A stretch of 52,876 nucleotides of DNA, taken from NCBI GenBank assembly GCA_018780805.1, contig JADMJD010000068.1, positions 1 through 52,876 on the forward strand, read 5' to 3'. The DNA comes from Rubrivivax sp. GTDB lineage: Bacteria > Pseudomonadota > Gammaproteobacteria > Burkholderiales > Burkholderiaceae_C. The notes below the pieces were generated by a model, which saw only the letters and a program-made list of their open reading frames with translations, ran no database searches and was not told where the DNA came from. The translations under genes were made by a program, and so were the position numbers. This document shows, piece after piece, positions 47,301 through 52,876 of this stretch; positions within the stretch are counted from its first letter, which is position 1, and each line of letters begins with the position of its first letter.

Positions 47301-47665
47301 GCCCCGACGACCCCCAGGTGCTCGCCGCCCAGGCGATGGTCGCGGCCCAGGACCTGGACCTGGGGGACCTGGCCCAGGCGCGGGCCGGTGTGGAGCAGGT
47401 TCTGTCCGCCGTGGCGGCCGGTGCACAGCTGGACGTCAACGACGACCGGATCGAGGTGCACTGGGCCTGTCAGCGTGTGCTGGCGCAGGCCTGTGACCCG
47501 CGGGCGCCGGCTCATCTGCAGCGCCTGCAGGCGCAGGTGCAGGCGATGGTGCTGCAACGCGCTGGCGATGTGCAGGGTGCGGCCGAGCTGATTGCGCAAT
47601 CGGCGCTGCTGCAACGGATCATGGACGCCGGTGCGGCGCCCCCGGCGCGTGTGGAGATGGCCTGA
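44315..47665 (+). CDS. Class III nucleotide cyclase - AAA ATPase - TPR signalling protein, copy 1
   Basis: 1116 residues. A short N-terminal helix (ALEAQRGVLGDAVTDLALAPL) precedes a class III cyclase domain (about 55-230): metal Asp67 in TVLFADIVDST, second Asp111 in YTGDGLKAGFG, and D-N-T...GDTVNIAARM with the transition-state Asn and Arg. The residue where adenylyl cyclases usually have Lys before this GD is Arg, so ATP specificity is uncertain. Next comes an AAA/STAND-type ATPase with Walker A (ADAGIGKTRLLR, near 286) and Walker B (LVFEDLHWADEASLDAL). The C-terminal ~400 residues are TPR-like helical repeats. It starts 4 bp after the Crp-like gene. A perfect 10-bp hairpin follows its stop. 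Confidence 0.9.
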   Translation: MSATPSDPVALRQAIAALEAQRGVLGDAVTDLALAPLRQLLADAESTAGRAAPPQLRRAQVTVLFADIVDSTALASRLDAEDVLQIFGGVLQRAADCVRARGGRVLRYTGDGLKAGFGTQGTREDDAANAVLAGLDILTAAREHAEQVARDHGVQGFALRVGAHTGEVALGAGFEADNTLTGDTVNIAARMEQAAPPGGLRISAETWAHVRGQFDGQPQPPLVVKGVAEPMATWLVQAARSGTGTVERGIAGLAIPMIGRDAERTAIAAAIGAARHGPLQAVTVVADAGIGKTRLLREVLADAAAAADGARVLVVRAHPGAELRPWGLLHGMVSVHCGISDSDSAEQARVQLVAGLAPQLTDDPEAAAQRIGQLLGMDFGDVRALRGLDARALRDLAFADLIRWLTGLCHGATGGAAVLVFEDLHWADEASLDALAHWFVQANELPLALLMSTRPALLERRPAWGSAGPGSRLLQLDALSDAHSGTLADALLQRIDGPPEVLRTLLIERAEGNPFYMEELLRRLLDDGVIRRENASWHVNSERLQGLRLPTTLVGLLQGRLDALPPDERRGVQHASIVGHVFWDDALVQVDPAAAATLDALQHRQWVHRRTASAFDGTAERQFHHHLLHQVTYETVLKEERRRGHAAVAHWLAQRTAGRAPEFLAITGEHAERAGETALAVDCYEQAAREARKRFANAQAVECANKALRLVPADDLPRRHRLMGNLYDMLDIQADRSGQQALLAQREALLNQHPDPFHQCQWLIHQGMLADRLGEQSRSFALTTAAAELADQIGNDDVSAFSHSQLCWLHGQREEIETARAHVQQALQCAARIRETKPLREIQALLVAGIIEMRVDDLVAARSLLEQVYDRAGACDEVRSQLGALHYLSQVAVRRGEHARALEVAERFEALARRIGNPMQSSVALYQQCEVLYAMGRYALAVQRGREALSGLQQVGAQNPQCGCLGWIGHALSALGEAAEARNCFLQIQAIRLQIGPDDPQVLAAQAMVAAQDLDLGDLAQARAGVEQVLSAVAAGAQLDVNDDRIEVHWACQRVLAQACDPRAPAHLQRLQAQVQAMVLQRAGDVQGAAELIAQSALLQRIMDAGAAPPARVEMA

Positions 47666-47699
47666 CGACAGCCTGAGGGCGTGCAGCGGCAGGCTGTCG
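47666..47699 (+). terminator. Terminator-like hairpin after cyclase copy 1
   Basis: CGACAGCCTG (47666-47675) and CAGGCTGTCG (47690-47699) form a perfect 10-bp stem with a 14-nt loop that begins immediately after the TGA. The downstream ACTTCTATCTCC is only moderately T-rich. It would separate the Crp-like/cyclase transcript from the tiny gene and its palindrome. Confidence 0.55.
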
Positions 47700-47731
47700 A
47701 CTTCTATCTCCTTGCCCAGACCCCCTGCGAA

Positions 47732-47747
47732 TGTTCAATGTTGAACA
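47732..47747. promoter_or_regulatory. Palindrome TGTTCA-N4-TGAACA, copy 1
   Basis: TGTTCAATGTTGAACA. The same palindrome with a different central tetranucleotide occurs at 51401, and both start exactly 73 nt before the ATG of a tiny gene. The dimension (two 6-bp arms, 4-bp spacer) suits a Crp/Fnr-type dimer. A further GAACATG half-site shared by both copies lies 20-30 bp closer to the start. Confidence 0.6.
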
Positions 47748-47804
47748 CCGGCGCGCCGCCGTGACCTGGCAGCCCGAACATGCCTGCACCCACAGGAGAC
47801 CACC

Positions 47805-47979
47805 ATGTTCACCACCCCCAAACGTCCACAGCGTCGCTTCTTCCGCGATGGCTGCAGCCTTCCGCAATGCGGCGCAGCCGTTGGGCCCGGTGCAGCCGGT
47901 TCCGGGGCCCTCCGCCGCCGTGCGGCGGGTGGTGGTGGCCTGGACTGCATTGCTGGCGGTGGTGGCCAGGCGTCGCTGA
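47805..47979 (+). pseudogene. Tiny gene copy 1, disrupted by one extra A
   Basis: The leader up to the ATG (CACAGGAGACCACCATG) is identical to that of the intact copy at 51474. The two align base for base until the run of A at 47820-47822, where this copy has three A and the other two. Removing one A restores a 57-residue protein (MFTTPNVHS...AMAAAFRNAAQPL... ending VVARRR) related to copy 2. Read straight through, the frame from 47805 gives an unrelated Arg/Gly-rich tail to 48017. CCC-AAA is a sequence on which +1 slippage is known to occur, so a functional frameshift cannot be excluded. Confidence 0.6.
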
Positions 47980-48050
47980 CCGTGCCGGTGGCGCCGACGA
48001 CGCGTTGGCGCCCTTAGCATCGGATCGCCGTCGTCGCCCGGTTTCTCCCC

Positions 48051-51000
48051 ATGACCCCTGACCGCGATTCCCTCCTGGCCGCCATCGCGGCGCTGGAAAC
48101 TCAGCGCGGCGTGCTGGGTGATGCCGTCACCGAGCTGGCGCTGGCACCGCTGCGTGAGCTTCTCGCCAAGGCTGACGGCGCGGCCCCGCCCGAGCCCGCA
48201 CCCACGCCGCAGCTGCGCCGCGCGCAGGTCACGGTGCTGTTTGCCGACATCGTGGACTCCACCGCGCTGGCCAGCCGGCTGGATGCCGAGGACGTGCTGC
48301 AGATCTTCGGCGGCGTGCTGCAGCGGGCGGCCGACTGCGTGCGCGCCCGTGGTGGCCGTGTGCTGCGCTACACCGGCGATGGCCTGAAGGCCGGCTTCGG
48401 CACCCAGGGCACGCGCGAAGACGATGCGGCGAACGCTGTGCTGGCGGGGCTGGACATCCTGGCCGCCGCGCGCCAGCACGCCGAGCAGGTGGCGCGTGAC
48501 CATGGCGTGCAGGGCTTTGCGCTGCGTGTCGGCGCGCACACGGGCGAAGTGGCACTCGGGGCGGGTTTCGAGGCCGACAACACGCTGACCGGCGACACCG
48601 TCAACATTGCCGCGCGCATGGAGCAGGCGGCACCCCCAGGCGGCTTGCGCATCAGCGCCGAAACCTGGGCGCATGTGCGCGGGCAGTTCGACGGTCAGCC
48701 GCAGCCGCCGTTGGTCGTCAAGGGCATGGCCGAGCCGATGGCCACCTGGCTCGTGCAGTCGGTGCGTGCCGGCGGCGTGGAGCGCGGCATCGCCGGCCTG
48801 GCCGTGCCCATGGTCGGGCGTGACGCCGAGCGCAGCGGCTTGCACCGCGCCCTCCAGGCCAGTGCCCAGGGCCCGCTGCAGGCCGTCACGGTGCTGGCCG
48901 ACGCCGGGGTCGGCAAGACCCGGCTGCTGCGCGAGGTGTTGGCCGATGCCGTGGCCGAGGGTGCCCAGGTGCTGGTGGTGCGTGCCCACCCGGGTGCCGA
49001 ACTCCGGCCCTGGGGCCTGCTGCACGGGCTGGTGTCGGCGCACTGCGCCATCAGCGACAGCGACAGCGCCGAGCTGGCGCGTTCGAAGTTGCTGGCGGGT
49101 TTGGCACCGCAGCTCGGGGCAGATCCGCAGGCCAGCGCCCAGCGCATCGGCCAGCTGCTGGGCCTGGACTTCGGCGATGTGCCCGCGCTGAGCGGCCTGG
49201 ACGCGCGCGCGCTGCGCGACCTGGCCTTCGCCGACCTGATCCGCTGGCTCGCGGGCGTGTGCCATGCTGCGGCTGGCCACGCCGTGGTGTTGGTCTTCGA
49301 AGACCTGCACTGGGCCGATGAAGCCTCGCTCGATGCTCTCGCGCACTGGATGGACCAGGCCGCGCACCTGCCATTGGCGCTGCTGATGAGCACCCGCCCG
49401 GCGCTGCTGGAGCGCCGGGCCGCCTGGGGCAGCGCGGGCCCCGGCAGCCGTCTGCTGCAGCTGGATGCGCTGTCCGATGCCCACAGCGGCACGCTGGCCG
49501 ATGCGCTTCTGCAGCGCATCGACGGCACGCCTGAGGCGCTGCGCTCGCTGCTGATTCAACGTGCCGAAGGCAACCCGTTCTACATGGAAGAACTGCTGCG
49601 CCGGCTGCTGGACGACGGTGCCATCCGGCGCGACGGCGCGCGCTGGCAGGTGGATGGCGATCGGCTGACGGCCCTGCGCCTGCCCACCACGCTGGTCGGC
49701 CTGCTGCAGGCGCGGCTGGATGCCTTGCCGCCGGCCGAGCGCCGCGGCGTGCAGCACGCCAGCATCGTCGGCCATGTGTTCTGGGACGACGCGCTGGTGC
49801 AGGTGGACCCGGCCGCCACCGCCGCGTTGGACGCGCTGCAACGACGCCAATGGGTGCGCCAGCGCGCGGCCAGCGCCTTCGACGGCACGCCCGAGCGGCA
49901 GTTCCACCACCACCTGCTGCACCAGGTGACCTACGACACGGTGCTGAAGGAAGACCGCCGGCGCGGCCACGCGGCGGTGGCGCACTGGCTGGCAGAGCGC
50001 ACGGCGGGCCGCGCGCCGGAGTTCCTGGCGATCACCGGCGAACACGCCGAGCGCGCGGGCGAGACCGCGCTGGCCGCCGACTGCTACGACAGGGCCGCGA
50101 GCGAAGCCCGCAAGCGTTTTGCCAATGTCTTGGCTGTCGAGTGCTTGCGCAAGGCGCTGCGGCTGTTGCCAGACGATGCTGCGGCGCCCCGGTTGCGCCT
50201 GCTGGACCGGCTGGCCGCGGTGCTGGACGGCCTGGGGGACCGGCCGGCGCAACAGCAGGTGCTGGACGAGCGCCGCACTTTGCTGGCCGCGCACCCGAAT
50301 CCGCTGGCGCAGGCCGATCTTGTGCTCGACCAGGCCATGCTCTGCGACCGCACAGGCGACTACGAACAGGCGCACGCGCTGGCCTTGGAGGCGGCGGCCC
50401 TGGCCACGCCCATCGGCGCGTGGTCCATCGCCAGCCTGGCCCACAGCGAACTGTGCTGGCTGGCGCACCAGCAGGATCGGCCCGATGCCGCGCAGGCCCA
50501 TCTGCAGGCGGCCCGCGACCTGGCCGCTCGGGCCCGTGCAACCGAACCGTTGCGCGAGGTGCAGGTCCTGCAGCTCGCCGGCATCCTGGCCGGCGAGGCG
50601 GGCCAACAACGCGAAGGCATCGAGATGCTCGAGCAGGCCTACGCGCTGGCCGAGGCCTGCGGCGAACGGCGTGCCCAGCTGGCTTCGCTGGACAACATCG
50701 CCATGCTGCGCATGTTCATGTTCGACCATGCCCGCGCGCTGGAGGTGTCGGAACGGGCACTGGTGCTCGCCCGTGCGATCGGCGACCGGCGCATGGAAGC
50801 CTTCGCGCAGGGCCAACGGTCCTGGGCCTTGTGGGAGAGCGGCAGGCTTCAGGAGGCGGTGGCGCAAGCGCGGACCGCGATGGAGATCCTGCGTGCCTTG
50901 CGCGACCCGCAAGGCCAGGCCGGGCATCTGATGAACCTGGGCGCGGCCTTGTCGGCACAGGGCGAAGCCGAAGCGGCGTGGCAAGCCTTCGACGAAGCCC

Positions 51001-51374
51001 ACCGCCTGTGGGCGACCCTGCTGCCCGGGTCGTCCACCGCGTTCTCCGCACTGGCGCTGCGCGCCGAGCAGGATCTGGCACTCGGCCGGCATCCCGCGGC
51101 ACGCGAGGCGGTGGAGCAGGTGCTGGCCGTGATGCTGCCCGACGCCAGCGGCCTGGTCAGCAGCCAGTACAACCTGACGTCGCGGCTGGCCTGCGGGCAG
51201 GTGCTGCGCGCGCTGGACGATGCGCGCGCGGCGGCGGTGCTCGGGCTGCTGCAGCGCGACGCGCGTGCCCGTGTCCAGGCCCAGGCCGACCAGGGCCTGG
51301 ACGTGCTGGCCACCCTGCACCCACAGCACTTCCTGCACCGCTGTCTGCAGGACGGGCCCGGCCCGGCCGCGTGA
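48051..51374 (+). CDS. Class III nucleotide cyclase - AAA ATPase - TPR signalling protein, copy 2
   Basis: 1107 residues, a paralogue of the protein at 44315 with the same layout: TVLFADIVDST, RYTGDGLKAGFG and GDTVNIAARM in the cyclase domain; ADAGVGKTRLLR and LVFEDLHWADEASLDAL in the ATPase; then TPR-like repeats. DNA and protein are nearly identical over the cyclase and much of the ATPase domain, whereas the last ~400 residues have diverged strongly, which suggests different sensed partners. No clear RBS precedes the ATG at 48051 and no earlier start exists in frame. GCCCGG (51361) and CCGGGC (51377) form a small hairpin around the stop. Confidence 0.9.
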   Translation: MTPDRDSLLAAIAALETQRGVLGDAVTELALAPLRELLAKADGAAPPEPAPTPQLRRAQVTVLFADIVDSTALASRLDAEDVLQIFGGVLQRAADCVRARGGRVLRYTGDGLKAGFGTQGTREDDAANAVLAGLDILAAARQHAEQVARDHGVQGFALRVGAHTGEVALGAGFEADNTLTGDTVNIAARMEQAAPPGGLRISAETWAHVRGQFDGQPQPPLVVKGMAEPMATWLVQSVRAGGVERGIAGLAVPMVGRDAERSGLHRALQASAQGPLQAVTVLADAGVGKTRLLREVLADAVAEGAQVLVVRAHPGAELRPWGLLHGLVSAHCAISDSDSAELARSKLLAGLAPQLGADPQASAQRIGQLLGLDFGDVPALSGLDARALRDLAFADLIRWLAGVCHAAAGHAVVLVFEDLHWADEASLDALAHWMDQAAHLPLALLMSTRPALLERRAAWGSAGPGSRLLQLDALSDAHSGTLADALLQRIDGTPEALRSLLIQRAEGNPFYMEELLRRLLDDGAIRRDGARWQVDGDRLTALRLPTTLVGLLQARLDALPPAERRGVQHASIVGHVFWDDALVQVDPAATAALDALQRRQWVRQRAASAFDGTPERQFHHHLLHQVTYDTVLKEDRRRGHAAVAHWLAERTAGRAPEFLAITGEHAERAGETALAADCYDRAASEARKRFANVLAVECLRKALRLLPDDAAAPRLRLLDRLAAVLDGLGDRPAQQQVLDERRTLLAAHPNPLAQADLVLDQAMLCDRTGDYEQAHALALEAAALATPIGAWSIASLAHSELCWLAHQQDRPDAAQAHLQAARDLAARARATEPLREVQVLQLAGILAGEAGQQREGIEMLEQAYALAEACGERRAQLASLDNIAMLRMFMFDHARALEVSERALVLARAIGDRRMEAFAQGQRSWALWESGRLQEAVAQARTAMEILRALRDPQGQAGHLMNLGAALSAQGEAEAAWQAFDEAHRLWATLLPGSSTAFSALALRAEQDLALGRHPAAREAVEQVLAVMLPDASGLVSSQYNLTSRLACGQVLRALDDARAAAVLGLLQRDARARVQAQADQGLDVLATLHPQHFLHRCLQDGPGPAA

Positions 51375-51400
51375 CGCCGGGCAGGCGCTGCTGGGGTCGA

Positions 51401-51416
51401 TGTTCACTCTTGAACA
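51401..51416. promoter_or_regulatory. Palindrome TGTTCA-N4-TGAACA, copy 2
   Basis: TGTTCACTCTTGAACA, the partner of the site at 47732, again 73 nt before the ATG of a tiny gene. The sequence between palindrome and ATG has diverged in its first half but is identical over the last ~28 bases (GAACATGCCTGCACCCACAG and the RBS), so arms, spacing and leader are what has been kept. Confidence 0.6.
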
Positions 51417-51473
51417 GCGGTGCGCGGTGCCGGTATGGCCGCTTGAACATGCCTGCACCCACAGGAGACCACC

Positions 51474-51641
51474 ATGTTCACCACCCCCAACGTCCACAGC
51501 GCCGCATCGTCTGCCATGGCCCTGGCCTTCCGCAACGCGGCGCAGCCGCTGCAGCAGTCCGCGCCGTGCAGCATGACCCGCACAGCCCGGCAGCGGGTGC
51601 TCGCGGCCTGGGCGTGGCTGGTGCTTCCGAAGCAGCGCTGA
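51474..51641 (+). CDS. Tiny conserved protein, copy 2 (intact)
   Basis: 55 residues, with AGGAG seven bases before the ATG. N-terminus MFTTPNVHSAASSAMALAFR, a central NAAQPLQQSAPCS and a C-terminal stretch QRVLAAWAWLVLPKQR that could be a short amphipathic or membrane-associating helix flanked by basic residues. It has its own palindrome-containing leader and follows cyclase copy 2; a frameshifted sister follows cyclase copy 1. The family is unknown to me. Conservation of leader, start and N-terminus between copies supports real expression. Confidence 0.6.
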   Translation: MFTTPNVHSAASSAMALAFRNAAQPLQQSAPCSMTRTARQRVLAAWAWLVLPKQR

Positions 51642-51689
51642 CCGCACGCGTAGCATGGCGGGGACACCCCCTCGCCCTGCCAGCGCCCC

Positions 51690-52628
51690 ATGGAACTCCG
51701 CCAGCTCCGCTACTTTGTGCACGTGGTCGCCGCCGGCAGCATGGGCCGCGCTGCGGCCGAGCTGGGTGTGGTTGTTTCGGCGCTCAGCCAGCAGATCAGC
51801 CGACTGGAGAGCGAGCTGTCCACCCGCCTGCTGCAACGCAGCGCCGCCGGCGTGCGGCCCACCGATGCGGGCCTGGCCTTTCTGCGGCAAGCCCAGCTGA
51901 CGCTGCGCCATGCCGACGACGCGGTGCTGGCGGCCCAGCAGGCGCGGCTGTCGGGCCATGTCAGCGTGGGCCTCGCGCCGTCCACGGCGGCCGTGCTGGG
52001 CCTGCCCTTTCTGCAGGCCATGCGCGAGCGATACCCCGACGTGCGCCTGCATCTGGTGGAGAACCTCTCCGGCCACCTGGCGACGATGCTGAACGCACGC
52101 CAGCTCGACCTGGCGGTGTTGTTCGAAACCGGCACGCTGCGCCACTGCAGTGTGCTGCCGCTGCTGGACGAACGTCTGTTCCTGATCGGCGCGCGGCAGC
52201 TGCCCGGCATGCCCACCGGCAAGCCCACGGGCAAACAGCTGCGCCTGGCGCGGCTCGGTGCCTTGCCGCTGCTGCTGCCCACCGGTTCACACGGCCTGCG
52301 CGCGGTGCTGGAGCGCGCGTTTGCGCGCGCCCGCTGCACACCGAACGTTGCCCTGGAGGTGGACGGTCTGGCCCTGCTGATGGACGCCGTGCGCGCCGGC
52401 GTGGGCGCCACCGTGCAGCCGGGTGCGGCGCTGGCGCGCCTGCCGCCGGACGAGCTGCTCATCCTGCCGCTGGCCGACCGCGATGCGCAACGGCGCAACT
52501 GGCTGGTCAGCCTGTCGGACGACGAATTGCCGCCCGCAGCGCTGGCGGCGCGGGTGACGCTGATGGACGTGGCCCGCACGCTGGTCGCCCAAGGCGCCTG
52601 GCCCGGCGCCAGCCTTCACGAAAGCTGA
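51690..52628 (+). CDS. tcuR: LysR-family regulator, TcuR-like
   Basis: 312 residues. Winged HTH at the N-terminus: MELRQLRYFVHVVAAGSMGRAAAELGVVVSALSQQISRLE. The SALSQQISRLESELSTRLLQR and RLSGHVSVGLAPSTAAVLGLP segments match the regulator of tricarballylate use that accompanies tcuABC in Burkholderiales and enterics. The effector domain has the LPTGSHGLR and VDGLALLMDAVRAGVGATVQPG segments. It stands 58 bp upstream of a tcuA-like gene on the same strand, which supports the assignment. Expected role: activation of tcu genes by tricarballylate or a related tricarboxylate. Confidence 0.82.
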   Translation: MELRQLRYFVHVVAAGSMGRAAAELGVVVSALSQQISRLESELSTRLLQRSAAGVRPTDAGLAFLRQAQLTLRHADDAVLAAQQARLSGHVSVGLAPSTAAVLGLPFLQAMRERYPDVRLHLVENLSGHLATMLNARQLDLAVLFETGTLRHCSVLPLLDERLFLIGARQLPGMPTGKPTGKQLRLARLGALPLLLPTGSHGLRAVLERAFARARCTPNVALEVDGLALLMDAVRAGVGATVQPGAALARLPPDELLILPLADRDAQRRNWLVSLSDDELPPAALAARVTLMDVARTLVAQGAWPGASLHES

Positions 52629-52686
52629 AGACCTGTTGCCGAGGTGGCGCCTGCCGCGGCGTCGGTCGGCGACCTAACATCCTGGC

Positions 52687-52876
52687 ATGGTGGATGTGCT
52701 GGTCATCGGAGGGGGCAATGCCGCCCTGTGCGCCGCGCTGATGGCGCGTGAGGCGGGCGCTTCGGTGCTGTTGCTGGAAGCGGCACCGCGTGTCTGGCGC
52801 GGTGGCAATTCCGGCCACACGCGCAACCTGCGCTGCATGCACGACGCGCCGCAGGACGTGCTGGTCGACGCCTACC
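52687..52876 (+). CDS. tcuA: FAD-dependent tricarballylate dehydrogenase, N-terminal fragment (cut by window end)
   Basis: The first 63 residues are visible: MVDVLVIGGGNAALCAALMA, an FAD-binding GxGxxA-type motif, then an acidic strand end (LLLEAAP) and GGNSGHTRNLRCMHD. The last motif, with GGNS-x-HTRN, is the hallmark of TcuA, a succinate dehydrogenase/fumarate reductase-like flavoprotein that oxidises tricarballylate to cis-aconitate. The adjacent TcuR-like regulator agrees. The remainder, including catalytic residues, lies outside the window. Confidence 0.8.
   Translation, partial: MVDVLVIGGGNAALCAALMAREAGASVLLLEAAPRVWRGGNSGHTRNLRCMHDAPQDVLVDAY

Noticed and set aside
47619..52145. 1508-codon open frame on the minus strand
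   Set aside because: It runs antisense to both cyclase proteins and has no recognisable domain. The plus-strand proteins have complete motifs.

Overview
The window reads as a chromosomal segment of a GC-rich betaproteobacterium, most likely Burkholderiales (Leptothrix/Rubrivivax/Comamonadaceae-like). Reasons are the very high G+C, a Bug-family (TctC-type) binding protein, DUF1302/DUF1329 outer-membrane-associated proteins, a TcuR/TcuA pair, and dense operons with 4-bp ATGA/GTGA/TTGA overlaps. No rRNA, tRNA, CRISPR array or insertion sequence was recognised. Coding density is high throughout.

Region 1 (1-9566) is accessory catabolism and transport. A five-gene minus-strand operon encodes an FAD monooxygenase, a DUF1302 protein, a DUF1329 protein, a YCF48-like propeller and an MMPL/RND exporter that runs off the left edge. 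It diverges from a LysR regulator across a short intergenic region with a perfect 18-bp palindrome and a second copy of its core. A Bug solute-binding protein and a class A flavin monooxygenase follow. Region 2 (9842-14067) is a translationally coupled ring-cleavage operon: alpha/beta hydrolase, LigA-like, LigB-like, second alpha/beta hydrolase. An AraC regulator lies downstream. Region 3 (14418-22633) is signalling: a 1510-aa hybrid histidine kinase with a periplasmic propeller and a complete phosphorelay, a broken GNAT acetyltransferase, and a two-component system with a small membrane protein.

Region 4 (22825-39037) is the most striking. A SulP anion transporter is followed by a NuoM-like protein, a very large DabA (DUF2309), a NuoL/DabB-like protein, two more NuoM-like proteins and a NuoN/MrpD-like protein, then a second two-component system. 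No other complex I subunit is present. DabA keeps the Cys/Asp/His/Cys zinc-site pattern, and all five antiporter-like subunits keep the Glu/Lys pair of the proton path. I read this as an expanded, energy-coupled inorganic carbon (CO2/bicarbonate) accumulation system, bracketed by its likely regulators.

Region 5 (39041-43441) is a minus-strand operon with a secreted 12-residue-repeat protein whose units are separated by Lys-Arg, an overlapping 992-aa HELVH metalloprotease/propeller/barrel protein, and a kinase-like phosphotransferase. Region 6 (43660-51641) holds a Crp/Fnr regulator and two tandem paralogous modules. Each module has a class III cyclase/AAA/TPR protein followed by a TGTTCA-N4-TGAACA palindrome exactly 73 nt before a tiny gene; the first tiny gene is frameshifted. 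Region 7 (51690-52876) starts a tricarballylate locus (tcuR, partial tcuA).
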